A stretch of 64,000 nucleotides of DNA from Antedon mediterranea (taxonomy: Eukaryota > Echinodermata > Crinoidea > Comatulida > Antedonidae): positions 6,510,001 through 6,574,000 of the forward strand of contig NC_092672.1 of the NCBI RefSeq assembly GCF_964355755.1, in the 5' to 3' direction. Positions 38,201 through 49,247 of the stretch are shown one piece after another. Position numbers and translations under genes: made by a program. How positions within the stretch are numbered: position 1 is the first letter of the stretch; each line of letters starts with the position of its first letter. The notes below the pieces were generated by a model. That model worked only from the letters and a program-made list of their open reading frames with translations, was not told the DNA's origin and did not search any database.

Positions 38201-38357
38201 CTTCATATCATACCCAGTATCGGTACAGAAACTTGCTCAACTGTGTCGGCACGTTATCCGACGAATCGTCCAGAACACAAACAACATTGATCGATTAAGT
38301 GTGCCCCTTCCACTGAAAAGATACTTAATGTACAGAGACTTTGAAACGTTTGGTTGA
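29209..38357 (+). CDS. WD-repeat and SOCS-box protein (WSB1/WSB2-like), complete, 8 exons
   Basis: WSB proteins are substrate receptors of elongin B/C-Cullin5 ubiquitin ligases. Coding exons: 29209-29242, 32455-32638, 33321-33556, 34123-34352, 35855-36027, 36915-37028, 37791-37901 and 38180-38357. They join in phase to 419 aa; human WSB1 is 421 aa. The N-terminus has THYETWHVAFSHN-like sequence (seen as HYETWHVAFSHNCKYFAWS) typical of the family. WD40 blades follow: DLRFAPDGSLILLSACKDRT then LKVWDMK, GCGFSHDASLLASVGDGCAV then LLWDMK, EFSSDGALLVTASRDTKAII then W, and CFSPDGRVAAVGSKNGSVHF. The C-terminal SOCS box has KLAQLCRHVIRRIV (BC box) and SVPLPLKRYLMYRDF (Cul5-type LPLP). I cannot say whether it is the WSB1 or WSB2 side, and an invertebrate may have one ancestral gene. 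The introns carry a LINE fragment, a CGCGAC-ended element and a minisatellite. AATAAA lies at 38444-38449. Confidence 0.93.
29675..30290 (+). pseudogene. Decayed LINE reverse-transcriptase 3' end in WSB-like intron 1
   Basis: The first part encodes LNITKTKKMIIDFRK, QYKYLGTIIDNKLKW and SQRLYFLRKLKQIRVD, the thumb/C-terminal signature shared by non-LTR retrotransposon reverse transcriptases. The frame breaks near 30114 and resumes in another frame with PTHPLHYCYNLNRSGIRLR and ending in 'NSNVRR' plus a stop at about 30283. The order matches the copy at 54342-55070, which ends in 'NSRVQR'. The catalytic YADD region is absent, so this is a dead 5'-truncated copy. Downstream, an AT-rich tail ends in 'cttgaatcttcttgaatctt' repeats near 30450-30475. 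Confidence 0.82.
32711..32880. repeat. CTGCAG-rich dispersed repeat (family C) in WSB-like intron
   Basis: It contains 'cactgcagttactgcagtaac' split by one change, then 'tttcaatgtagaagtaaatga' and 'aaacagtgtatgtacag'. The stretch at 45843-46030 has the same order of words ('ctgcagttactgcagtaac', 'tttcaatgtagagt', 'aaacagtgtgtg'), which shows a shared dispersed element. Fragments with 'ttactgcagt' also occur near 15848 and 19226-19450. Confidence 0.55.
33880..33966. mobile_element. MITE family A remnant in WSB-like intron
   Basis: Short decayed copy with 'gtgatgtggccatatatgatg' and the end 'tttgatagtgaagactagaca'. The left terminus is not recognisable. It lies between WSB-like exons 3 and 4. 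Confidence 0.45.
34990..35210. repeat. Probable retroelement 3' end remnant, antisense
   Basis: The stretch begins with 'catttcatttcattatttatt' broken by single bases and continues with 'tggtctatttgagtatataca' and a GC-richer block 'ggggggaccagggtcaacc' to 'agctgagccggttgaccca'. AT-rich simple ends next to a composition island suggest the tail of an old retroelement in reverse orientation. No coding remnant was identified, so this is a weak call. Confidence 0.3.
36181..36872. mobile_element. Mobile element with CGCGAC ends and gtcggtctgtc arrays, WSB-like intron 5
   Basis: The left end 'tagtcgcgtggacgcgactc' is followed by 'tctgtcggtctgtctgtcgg' and 'ccggtatcactatg'. The right end has 'ggtcggtcggtcggtctgtc', then 'ccggtatcactatgcattg', 'tagcacgcgactta'. 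Both sides thus share a (gtcggtct)n array plus 'gtccggtatcactatg' in the same orientation, while the outermost 'gtcgcg'/'cgcgac' bases are inverted. The interior is CG-dinucleotide rich (tgcgcgcgcactgtgcg) compared with the surroundings. It lies between exons 5 and 6 of the WSB-like gene. No transposase was found. Confidence 0.6.
37035..37632. repeat. 15-bp minisatellite with 105-bp higher-order period
   Basis: About 37 tandem copies of gatcattgtt plus either atcat (type A) or gtcgt (type G). Reading along, the variants run as G, AAA, GGG, AAAA, GGG, AAAA, GGG, AAAA, GGG, two intermediates (gtcat), AAAA, GG. The array therefore repeats every seven units (three G plus four A, 105 bp). It begins a few bases after the donor site of WSB-like exon 6 (37028) and lies wholly in the intron. 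Because 15 is a multiple of three and the unit lacks stops, long artificial reading frames exist on both strands. Confidence 0.95.
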
Positions 38358-39442
38358 AGGAAGAGTGATGCTATTCTGAAGTATAATGCAATAGTGCAAA
38401 TAATTCCATGGTATCTTCCAAAGTAAACAAATACTTATTATTTAATAAAATTCCCAATACAGTAGCTTGGGGACCCATACAAGTATTTTAGAGGTGTCCT
38501 CAGAATAGAGTTTGTGTGGTCATAGTGTGAAAATATGTATTTCCCCTCATTAATTTCATGGGAAAGTGTCCCCTAAATAGTGGTGTCCCAAAGGAGAGGT
38601 TCTACTGTATATGTGTAGGTTTAAGTTTTATTCAGTTTTACATGATACAGTATTACCAATTGTATATTTTTTTAGAAATATGAAAATAATTCTGTGGTAT
38701 AGCTTCTCGAAATGGAGGTCTTACCAAATTTATGTGTGGGAGTCAGTTTTATTCAGCTGTGCGATTTCAATATTGTGTGATTGTACAATTAATACAACAA
38801 AATTACTGCAGATATTTAGTACAGTAGTACAATATACTGTAGTCAATTTTTTTTAGGATTCTTCTTATCACATAATTATTAAATATACTTTATGGTCTAG
38901 CAAGTAACAATTTGCTCAATTACATGCACAAATTTTAATTTTCCCCTCCCAAATTTTGTTTTCATAGTTACTATGAAATCTTATGGATAATTCAAAATAG
39001 CTTGATTTGTTTGTGTCTGTATGTTGTTTGATCAGATCACAATGGTACTGTCAATTTTTGTGGTGAGTGTGGGTATCAAATTGGTTTGAGATATTTATAT
39101 TCACAGCTAATCAAAGATGTTAAAATATTTTAATGAAAAATTTAAATCGGTGTGTGGTTTGTATAATGTGTTGTTACAGTAATACTGTATTGCAAAAACA
39201 AACAAAGTTGTATATAGAAGTGTTCACACTACATGCGAGAGGGTGAGATACTGTGTTATGCATAGGGTATTATGGAATAGCATGTATACAGTATATAATT
39301 GATTGGGGCTGCAGATTTATTTCCATCTTCATTTTATCAAATGAATAATTGAATATATGTAACAATGTATGTTATGAATATAGGGTGCAAAATAGAAATC
39401 TATACATGATGGAATAGTGTACCATTGAGAAATAACACACTG

Positions 39443-39719
39443 TTAAGCCTGGTTTCCATTAAAATCGCTACAGCGTTTCCATTAAAATCGCTACACGCGC
39501 AGATGTCGCCGACGCAATCGGGAAGGCTCCCCAATTCATCGCAGTCAAATCGGCAAAGTTCAACCATGTTCAACTTTGCCGATTTTGTCGGCGATGAATC
39601 GTATACGCGTACCAAAGAATATTTAGCACTCGTCGCGTACTAGATCCCCGATAAATTCTAGCGTTTCCATAGAATCGCTACGCTCTGTCGTGTAGCGATT
39701 TTATGGAAACCAGGCTTAA
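39443..39719. mobile_element. TTAA-flanked hairpin MITE (piggyBac-like)
   Basis: TTAA (39443-39446) is followed by GCCTGGTTTCCATTAAAATC with GCTACA next. The other end reads TGTAGCGATTTTATGGAAAC then CAGGC and TTAA (39716-39719). The inverted repeats are about 28 bp and almost perfect. A TTAA target duplication is the hallmark of piggyBac-type transposition. The interior contains a further mirrored pair around 'gccgattttgtcggcgatga'. There is no transposase, so it is non-autonomous. Confidence 0.78.
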
Positions 39720-40508
39720 AAGAGAACAAATTATTATAAACTACAATGCATATCCAATAGTTGGGGGAACAATTTGATCAATAATGTTCACAAGGAACCA
39801 AATGTTTATAAAACTCAGAACTAAGCACATTATTATCTTATCTAAGCTGACTGTGTGTGGATTAAAATTTTGTGTATAGCAACTTGATCTAAGATGATAG
39901 AAATGTTATATATTAACAATCATCATAATAGTGTAATAAGCGATTATTATGGTGCTAAGTTTAATTTCACTGTGCTATGTTTGACTGTGGCGCTCATTGA
40001 ACTGTGACAGTAACATTCAATCTGTCCATTATTTTACTGTAGTTTTAATTACAAAGTTCAAATTGAAATCACATTGCGATTTTAGAGTATTAATCAACTG
40101 CTCTAATTGTATTGATGATAATATTGTCCTCTTAATAGCTCTTAAGAATACATTTGTATCTAGATCTGATGAGTTGTGAATAATAGTACTGTGTCTGTTA
40201 ATAGTAACCACAGTATTTCATCACAGTTTTAATTAGGCTGTAGGTATAAAGAGGTCATGTGAGGTGGTCAAATGCCTCACCTACAGTAGCGTTACGACTA
40301 TGATTGCTCACTGGCACTGAGCAGTGCCCAGAGGAAAAACAGGAATTAAATACAGTATGTCGAAAACGCTAAAAACGCCCGAAGCATTCAGTGTTGGAGG
40401 GTTCCTAAACCACGGGCCTCAGGTCTCCGTGTTACGCCACAGCTCGCCTACGAATTTGCTGTGGGGGCTAAATTTAATGACTTCTTGCCTTCCCCCACCC
40501 ACTCTATA

Positions 40509-40542
40509 CCATGGAGAAATACGTTACAACTTATTTCTCCAT
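40509..40542. repeat. CATGGAGAAATA foldback
   Basis: The arms catggagaaata and tatttctccatg are exact reverse complements around a short loop (cgttacaact). It closely resembles the perfect palindrome at 56122-56152. Confidence 0.7.
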
Positions 40543-40655
40543 GCTTCCACCCACTTGCTAAATATTCTTAATTTTATGGTCATTTTAAAGATTTTTGAAG
40601 AAAATCTAAAAACTTTAGTATTCAATTTTATGCTTTAGCTTTTAATTACAGCATT

Positions 40656-40908
40656 AAATATTGTATTATTTTTAAATATTGTATTATTTTTAAATATTGT
40701 ATTATTTTTAAATATTGTATTATTTTTAAATATTGTATTATTTTTAAATATTGTATTATTTTTAAATATTGTATTATTTTTAAATATTGTATTATTTTTA
40801 AATATTGTATTATTTTTAAATATTGTATTATTTTTAAATATTGTATTATTTTTAAATATTGTATTATTTTTAAATATTGTATTATTTTTAAATATTGTAT
40901 TATTTTTT
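40656..40908. repeat. 18-bp minisatellite, 14 copies
   Basis: The unit aaatattgtattattttt is repeated about 14 times and I saw no differences between copies before the array decays at 'attttttgccc'. Such uniformity suggests very recent expansion or ongoing homogenisation. It is intergenic, between the WSB-like gene and OSTC. Confidence 0.95.
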
Positions 40909-41852
40909 GCCCAAAAGTTCTATGTATTTTTTTTTATTTAAAGTTACTACTTTGCATTTTCTATTTCTGAAATAAGAAAAAAAAAAATCATATTTATGAA
41001 ATATTTGTTTAAACAAAGTTTATTTTATAAGTATTTGTTTTCTTTTAATATAAATATTTTATGTTGGTGTAGTCTGACCTTTTATTTAAAGTTTTTAAAA
41101 TGTTAATTCTGTTTTTAATGAATATTTTAAATCCGTTTTCATGACTTTCATTAGGCACGCTTAGGACCCTCCTTTACCACATAATATTTAATATTTTTTT
41201 AGGTATAATAATAATTAGTTTCAGCATGGCCTCCATGGTTCCAGACACATAAGAAATATGTTTCGAAAGCTTTTACAAACAGCCATATTACGATGGATGT
41301 TTTACAAATTTGTATATTTAATAAGGTTATACTTAGGCCTATACAGGTGTGATACATATGTTACACTGTTTTACGGAATTTGCCTATCTTACTGTGTAAA
41401 TTAAGTAGGAGTGTTTAAATAAAACAATAGACAAGATTTGCGAGTTCGCGGTGGACGATAATCACACCATTTATTCATCTACCTCGTTCTCTATTGTTCT
41501 TTTACATTGTTACGTTACCATAGTAACACTAACAATCATTGTTCAACACAAGCTTAATTTTGGTCCTTGTTAAAAAACCAAAACAAGTACTGTTGAACTT
41601 GTAGAGTGTGTTCGTTTCTCTTTTAATCGGAGATAAATTGGTAGGAATGAAAAAGCTGGCACAACCAGCAAACAAGTTCTTTATTTGTATTCATTATTAA
41701 CGTTACAGTACAAATGGTCTATATGTGTTCATTCATGAATAAAATAAAATGCAAAGTACTGTATAAAAGTGTTGTGTTTTCCCATGTTCCGCTACCTTAC
41801 GGGTCGTAACTCTGTTTCAATCAAACATCTATTTTACGTGATGTGGTTTAAT

Positions 41853-41873
41853 CATGGAGGTTATACCTCCATG
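41853..41873. repeat. CATGGAGGT foldback
   Basis: The sequence catggaggttatacctccat and the next g form a perfect palindrome with 9-bp arms and a 3-base loop. It shares the CATGGAG/CTCCATG core with foldbacks at 40509, 45491 and 56122. Confidence 0.65.
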
Positions 41874-43517
41874 GTTGAATAGATATCTATGTAATTGTAC
41901 TTTTTCAAGTTAATCGAATTGTGACGCATACTTTATTTTAGAGGTGTTGTGTTGATCATCTTTAAACACCTCAACCCATCCCCCAAATTATGACATTAGA
42001 TTAAACCATCAGGACCCAACGAAGTGTCCCCTTAACCAGGCAATCTGAACTAAGCAAGGCCTAACCCGAGGTATCTGAAAATAATTATATTTCCCGGTCG
42101 TTCGCATCACAAGAAAGTGTCCCTTATTAAAGAGATACTTACTCTACTACTTTATACAAACATTAGAGAATACATAATGTTTTATTTATTTAAAATATTG
42201 CAAAAATATTTGCTTACTACATAAATATTGTTCAACAAGTTCGAGTAAAATAGTGGTGTGAAAATTGTTTGATCTCACCGTCATCTGACCTTCATCTTTG
42301 GCCTCCTCTAAAGAAGCATAAAATCTTCTTTTAAATATAGCCTAGGCCTAGGCCTATACTTAGCCATACTTACTTGATATAAGTATAGCAAATGTAAATA
42401 AGAATCGATATTTCGTATTTCAAAATTTATTTGAAAAGTAAGTGCAGTTTTATTTCGTTTGAATGTAGGCCAGAGCAATTTAAAATCACTGTTCACAGTT
42501 GGAAGAATTTAATAATTCTGACTTCACAACGCTTGGATTTTGTTTTCGTTTGTTTTTTTCGAATGTATATTGTGACGTAACAATGGGAAAAACGTTCTAT
42601 TTTGCGCGCACCTTTTGCGTGCGCGTATAGAGAGCGATACAATGATGAGATCATCAAAGCGTCACTCCGCAAATGTTTTTAGATTTTTAATTGATATAAT
42701 TACATGTGAGTATATTGTTGTGATGATAAAATTAGTAGAAAATTTAAAATTATATACTAAAAACTGAAATTACATTTTCGTTATATATGATGACGAAATA
42801 GGAAAGTTTATTATCTCTGTTGAGTCAAATGATAAATGAATTGAATTGTGGACCACATATCCTAAATTTATCATAGATGTACTGTAATTCTGAATTTAGA
42901 GAGACAATGGATGTGAGTGAGTTATAGAATTCCCCTTAATTTATTTTGGCCAAGCGAAATCGGACCTTTATTTTAACAAAAATAAAGAGCAAAAGCACAA
43001 ATGGTATATATTCAATACATTAATTGTTTGTGTAATGAAACCGAGATGTATAATTTATAATGTACTTTTGTTTGTTTATTACACATATATGAACCAAAAT
43101 TAATAATTTGGAAAGAATTCACTTATAATGGTGATAATAAACCGGTTATTTTGAAGAAACAAAATAAATGTATAAAAAAAACAGGTCAAAAAATACTTTT
43201 TATCACTATATGCTGATTAAAACCTTGTTTATGGGAAATGACTGTTTTATCTAAGTTATTATACTTACTTATTATATTGTTCATATGTAAAAGGGTCCTA
43301 CAAAAAAAAACACGATTATTGCAGGATCCTTGTTGTATTGCACTTATGATGTGATTGATGACTAAATGAATGTGGAATAAATAAAATGAAATAAAAGAAA
43401 TGAAGTTCACAATGACCGTTTTGTTCTTTTTGTCACAAATTGCCCACCATATTTGAGCTACGTCACACAAGGTCAATTTTCTGGCAACTCTTTTTCTACG
43501 TGGCTCAAAAACTCAAA

Positions 43518-45593
43518 ATGGAGACAATTCTTTCGCTTCCATTCACTGTTTTAGAATGTCCTCATCTTCGTTTGAAGAAGCCATCGTGGCTAAAATCACC
43601 CGGAGCAATGACAGTTTATGCAATTGTATTAGGCTCATACTTTTTAGTTACTGGAGGTTTGTATAAACTTGATGTAAATGTCATTTTAGCTAGGCCTAAT
43701 TATGCCAATCCATATGCATTCACGTACGTATTGCTATGCACACGACTCAAGTATGCTCACCCCGCCATATGGCTCATAAAGAAGTTTGCTTACTGAAGGG
43801 CCTAGAATTCTAAATTACAATTTTGTCAAAATCTTACTGTTTATTTTGATAACAATTAGTTTTAGGACACCATATATCGCAATGATAGCGCACACATAGC
43901 AAATTATTGATTTATTAATAATCATAATGCCTAGAGTATAATAATAATAAATATTTAGGCTAGGCCTTACTTTACTTAGTTAGGCCTAGGCCTAGCCTTA
44001 GGTTAACATACAAGTTACTATACTAACTAATAGAAGTCAAGTATTAAAGTAGCCCTACTTACTACTATTCTAGGCTATATATAGGCCCTATATTAACTTT
44101 TTTTTTACCACAAAAGGACAGTTAGGGTGCGTCATTAAAAAGTCAACTTTTTTTATTACTATTAATTATTCTCTGGTTTATTTTCAGGACTCATCTATGA
44201 TGTAATTGTTGAACCCCCAAGTGTTGGTTCAACCACTGATGAAAATGGCCACCAGAAACCAGTAAGTATTGGCTTATACACTAGCAATATATATAATTCT
44301 TTTTTATTGAAAAATGCTTTATAATACAATAATAATTTCAAGCTATGAACACAGCATTTTTACATCTAAGCTGGTAGAGGGGATTTAATCCTTTGTTAGA
44401 GCAACATTAAAATCACTTGCAATCGCATGTTTCACATGTCTTTTACCTTGATGTAAGACTTTAAAAACAAATGCTTTAGCACTGAAAGTGTCATTCAGTT
44501 ATAGGACAGAATAAATAAATTGATTACTTTAATGCTGTGTAGTATCTTTTGATATATTTATTTTGTTGAAATTAACTCACTCTTAATATTTATATTTTTG
44601 TCTTCCTACAGGTTGCCTTTATGCCATACAGAGTTAACGGCCAATATATTATGGAAGGACTGGCGTCTAGTTTTCTTTTTACAATTGGCGGTTTAGGGTT
44701 CGTCATTCTAGACAAGTCTAACATGCCTAACACTCCAAAACTGAATCGATTCCTGCTGCTCTTTGTTGGATTTGCTTGTATTTTAATTCCTTTCTTCATG
44801 ATGAGGGTGTTTATGAGAATGAAATTACCGTAAGTGGGATTTTTACTTTTATTCTAGAGCTCTGTCTACACTATCAAACTTTATGTGACAAAATAATGTG
44901 ATATGCCCATGACATGATGATGTGACTACTATATTTGGGCACATCATTCTTTTTATATCAAAGTCTTAGACTGAGTCTGCTAAGTCGACTCATAGTATTA
45001 TGGTGGTTTCGATTTGCGATGACTGATGTTGATCATTGTGTTATCGAACCTCACCAGGTTAAAAACTGTGACAAGAACCAAGGAAATGCGTCACAAATTC
45101 CCTGCATGCACACAATAATATTCTTTGGTCATCAGATGTTTCCTGCTGTACAGTACATACATACCCTAGACATACCTTGTCAGTGTTCTCCCAAAACTGG
45201 TTTTTCTAGGAAGATTTAATACCATAATAAATTGACTCCCTACTGATTAAAATGGTGTAAGAAACAAATATAACAAAAAATAAACACATTGTTGTCTAGT
45301 AGTGGTAGGCTACAGTAGGCCAATAAATTAAAAACAGATGATATACTATGGATGGCAGATAAGCAAAGATGCAAGTAATTGTAATCACAACTCGATGCTT
45401 GCAACCAGCTAGCTCAAAAGTCACAGAATATGATGTTCTATCCCAGTGTGTATAGCAAGACTATAAAGCCATGATACAGTGCCTTTGTACATCCATGGAG
45501 CTGTTTATAACTCCATGGTACATCCATCCATTAAAGCACATTCATTTTGATTTTAATTTTCTTTTTTCCATCAGGGGTTATCTGTCATCGTAA
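43518..45593 (+). CDS. OSTC: Oligosaccharyltransferase complex subunit OSTC, complete, 4 exons
   Basis: OSTC (DC2) is a three-pass ER membrane subunit that ties the STT3A oligosaccharyltransferase to the Sec61 translocon for co-translational N-glycosylation. Coding exons: 43518-43656, 44188-44261, 44612-44829 and 45575-45593 (TAA). They join in phase to 149 aa, equal to the human length. The start [20 protein letters not shown] matches the family N-terminus. TM1 is about 30-52 ([20 protein letters not shown]), followed by [22 protein letters not shown]2 ([20 protein letters not shown]) and TM3 ([20 protein letters not shown]) precede the conserved FMRMKLPGY. The last exon adds only PGYLSS. 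Intron 3 holds a partial MITE family A copy (44856-44970). AATAAA lies at 45791-45796. Confidence 0.97.
44856..44970. mobile_element. Partial MITE family A copy in OSTC intron 3
   Basis: The left end agctctgtctacactatcaa is intact, followed by 'ctttatgtgacaaaataatg' and 'ctatatttgggcacatca'. The right end is lost into 'tatcaaagtcttagactgag'. It begins about 27 bp after the exon 3 donor site. Confidence 0.7.
45491..45526. repeat. CCATGGAG foldback in OSTC intron 3
   Basis: 'gtacatccatggag' and 'ctccatggtacatc' are nearly complete inverted repeats around 'ctgtttataa'. It shares the CATGGAG core with three other foldbacks in the window. Confidence 0.6.
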
Positions 45594-45842
45594 GCTGATT
45601 ATCTCTTGATTTTTTGTTTGCTCTCCTGTTTTCAACGGAGTAATCCTTCTTTCTGGACGAACATTCGCATAATTACTTAACCAAAAAAATGTAATGTTGA
45701 ACATTTTGTACTGATATGTTTATATAACAATAACAACTCGCTTTGTGAGTACTAGAGCGTATTTGCATTTCAGGTTTTAAGTTAGTTTGAAATAAATTTG
45801 CAATTGCAACATTATAATCCCAGAGAATTACTGTAGATGAAT

Positions 45843-46030
45843 TTTATCAGGACTAGTAATATTACTGCAGTTACTGCAGTAACTACAGTACATATTTAAA
45901 ATTGATGATAAATATATGATTTCAATGTAGAGTATTATTAAGCAGACACTGTAACAAACAGTGTGTGAATTGATTACGCTAGGAAAAGTTTAAATGTAGA
46001 TACTGCAGTAACTGCAGCAGGTTAAAGTAA
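45843..46030. mobile_element. Family C element with CTGCAG-rich ends
   Basis: The left end carries 'attactgcagttactgcagt' then 'aactacagta', and the right end 'gatactgcagtaactgcagc'. These pair as inverted repeats enclosing about 110 bp with 'gatttcaatgtagagtatta' and 'gtaacaaacagtgtgtg'. The stretch at 32711-32880 shows the same order of words. It is probably a non-autonomous transposon family. Confidence 0.55.
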
Positions 46031-46439
46031 TGTTAAGATGGTCCTTAAATTCATAGGTCTTGTATCTACTTATAATACTAATTAATTATTCCACAGTGAT
46101 AATAATAATAATAATTATTATTTTTGAACCAGTTTTTAAAAATTAACTGAATTAATTGAATAAATAATTAATATTATTATATTATTTCATGCCAGTCCAA
46201 AAAGAGGACCATTTAGAAATTAGTGGTTTTTTTATGCTTAGATCATCCCGAATAAGCATTAATATATTTCAAAATAATAATTTAGTGAACTTTTTGATTT
46301 TTAAATTAATTTTTCCTTAATTGCTATTGTCCTATACTTCATGTCTGTTTCAAAAAGAAATATAATAAACGACAAATAACTATTTCGTTTCTACTGTACT
46401 GTATTAAATATTTTGAGTGTTAAAAATACATTTTAGGTT

Positions 46440-48660
46440 TTCCCCCATCCAGCCCTAATGACAAAAAGGCCCAATTTTGCCAATATATTCACTTTTTAAA
46501 ATTCAATAATTATGCCATATATGCACATATATTGTGTTATCATCATCTTATAGAGCCATATTATTTAGTTATGTAAAAAAATAATAAAAAAGGGCGAAAT
46601 TTTGTCATTTTTTGAAAATTTTCCTGTACAGGGATTTTTCGACAAAAATATCCACTTTTTAAAATTCAATAATTATGCCATAATATTGCCATATATGCGC
46701 ATATATTGTGTTATCATCATCTTATAGAGCCATAGTAACTAGTTATGTCAAAAAATAAAAGGGTAAAAATTTGGTTATTTTTTGAAAATTTCCCTGTACT
46801 ATAGTACAGGGATTTTTTAGAAAACTGAGCAAAATATCCACTTTTTAAAATTCAATAATTATGCCATAATATTGCCATATATGCGCATATATTGTGTTAT
46901 CATCATCTTATAGAGCCATAGTAACTAGTTATGTCAAAAAATAAAAGGGTAAAAATTTGGTTATTTTTAGAAAATTTCCCTGTACTATAGTACAGGGATT
47001 TTTTAGAAAACTGAGCAAAATATCCACTTTTTAAAATTCAATAATTATGCCATAATATTGCCATATATGCGCATATATTGTGTTATCATCATCTTATAGA
47101 GCCATAGTCAATAAATAAAGGATAATTTCACTGTACTATACTGCCCCGTCATGAAAGAACGTCTCAACTGCATAAAGCAAAGTTTTTAGATAATCAACAA
47201 AACGTGTTCTTGTTTTAGCTCTTCAAGTGTGTAGATAATATTATTTTGATTAGCATAATAAACATGCGCTGAGACGAATAATGGGAACTGGTTACTATAG
47301 CACAATTAACATGAGCAGAACCCATTAGTCGACCCTGCGCATGTTTATTATGCTATAGTAACCATTTATGTCAAAACTGGTTACTATAGCACAATTGACA
47401 TGCGCAGAACCCATTAGTCGACTCTGCGCATGTTTATTATACTATAGTAACCATTTATGTCAAAAGTAACCACTTTTGACGTAAATGGTTACTATTGCAT
47501 AATAAACATGCGCAGAGTCGAATAATGGGTTCTGCGCATGTCAATTGTGCTATAGTAACCATTTATGTCAAATATGGTTACTGTAGCACAATTGACATGC
47601 GCAGAACCCATTATTCGTCTCTGCGGATGTTTATTATGCAATAGTAACCATTTATGTCAAAAAATAAAAGGGTCGAAAATCGGTCATTTTTCAAAAATTT
47701 CCATGTACTATAGTACAGGGATTTTTTCAAAAAAATGGCAAATTTTCGATAAAACTGGTTACTATAGCACAATTAAAATGCGCAGAACCCATTAGTCGAC
47801 CATGCGCATGTTTATTATGCTATAGTAACCTTTTATGTCAAAACTGGTTACTATAGCACAATTGACATGCGCAGAACCCATTATTCAACATAAATGGTTA
47901 CTATTGCATAATAAACATGCGCAGAGTCGAATAATGGGTTCTGCGCATGTACTATTGTGCTATCATAACCATATTTGACATAAATGCTTACTATAGCACA
48001 ATTGACATGCGCAGAACCCATTAGTCGACTCTGCGCATGTTGTGCTATAGTAACCAGTTTTATCAAAAAATAAAAAGGTCGAAAATTGGCCATTTTTCAA
48101 AAAATTGCCAAAATATCCACTTTTTAAAATTCAATAATTATGCCATAATGTGCATATATTGTGTTATCATCATCTTATAGAGCCATATTAACTTTTTTTG
48201 TAAAAAATAAAGGGCAAAATTTTTCCATTTTCCGAAAATTTTCCTGTACTATAGTACAGTGATTTTTTTCAAAAAATAATCCAGTTTTTAAAATTCAATA
48301 ACTCTGCCATAATATTGCCATATATGCGCATAATTATATTGTGTTATTATCATCTTATAGAGCCATAGTAACTAGTTATGTAAAAAAAATACTAATAGTA
48401 CAGGGATTTTTTTCAAAAAAATGGCCAAAATATCTACTTTTTAAAATTCAATAATTATGCGATAATATATACATATATGCTCATATATTGTGTTATCATT
48501 ACCTTATAGGGTCATAGTCACTATTTATGTAAAAACTAAAAAAATAAAAGGGTCGAAATTTGGCCATTTTCCTATTTTTTTCCCTGTACTAAGATTCCCT
48601 TTTTTTAAAATTACGGCATATACGAGTACAAGGATTTTTACAAAAATGACAGAGCACTAT
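46440..48660. repeat. 186-bp satellite interleaved with palindromic modules
   Basis: The phrase 'cactttttaaaattcaataa' followed by 'ttatgccataatattgccat' and 'gcgcatatattgtgttatca' begins units near 46489, 46652, 46838 and 47024, the last spacings being 186 bp. Further diverged units begin near 48116, 48286 and 48436. Each unit also holds the short palindrome 'cctgtactatagtacagg'. Between the unit groups (about 47270-48060), near-palindromic modules built from 'ggttactatagcacaattga', 'catgcgcagaacccatta' and 'tctgcgcatgtttattatgc' with 'tatagtaacc' alternate in both orientations. Short frames here are artefacts of the repeat. Confidence 0.85.
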
Positions 48661-49247
48661 ATTTTGACAAAACTTCCTCTTAATGACACTATGGTATACA
48701 TAAGAATATAAGTATTATACAGTATTCAATATACAAATGAAATTGTCTAAAAATGAGAAACTAACTAGTATATAAATTGTCTTTGAAAAGCAGAAACATA
48801 TATCACTTTCAACATTAACTTTTTCCTTTTTTTTCCTGTTGATTGTTCAGCCCTTCATTTTGCGCTATATTATCAAACATTATTATAATTATTATAACTG
48901 CTACACAACAGATAGATAATAAATATTAAAGATGTATTGCCCCCGAAAACATGAAAAGATGAAAAAATTGAATAGGTTACTCAGAAAAATTTTTAACCAC
49001 AAAGCTGTTTAAAATAATGTGCTTCCAGTCTTCCCTATTAAATACTTTTTTCAGGTACCGTAAATATTTTTTTAGATAACATTTTCGGTCAAAGTGACAT
49101 TAAAATGGAATATTCCATAAACAATTGGGGGTGGTCAATGTATCTATTTAGGTCATCCATTTTAACTTTAAGGTTATTATGAAAAGTGAGCATGTTTGAT
49201 AAGTCTGACCCTCACGTGTGTTTAGCAAGTGGCCTTTCGCCAACATA

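Larger units (their letters stand above)
38358..43517. other. Intergenic region between the WSB-like gene and OSTC
   Basis: No gene was seen. Contents: WSB-like 3' UTR with AATAAA at 38444-38449, a family B repeat near 38465-38612 ending 'gagaggttctactgta', a TTAA-flanked MITE (39443-39719), a CATGGAG foldback (40509-40542), an 18-bp minisatellite (40656-40908), a second foldback (41853-41873), another family B stretch near 41985-42140, and AT-rich sequence up to the OSTC start. Confidence 0.6.
45594..49247. other. Convergent intergenic region between OSTC and the dynein gene
   Basis: No gene was seen. It holds the OSTC 3' UTR signal (45791-45796), a family C element bounded by CTGCAG-rich ends (45843-46030) and a roughly 2.2-kb satellite/palindrome complex (46440-48660). 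The last 590 bp before the dynein stop are AT-rich and unremarkable and probably include the dynein 3' UTR. Confidence 0.6.

Noticed and set aside
43186-43476. 96-residue minus-strand frame next to OSTC
   Set aside because: Composition typical of random AT-rich DNA; it overlaps the OSTC promoter and no family is recognised.
47565-48711. Several 70-76 residue frames in the satellite region
   Set aside because: The same peptide words recur because the DNA is repetitive and palindromic; no splice sites, domain or codon bias.
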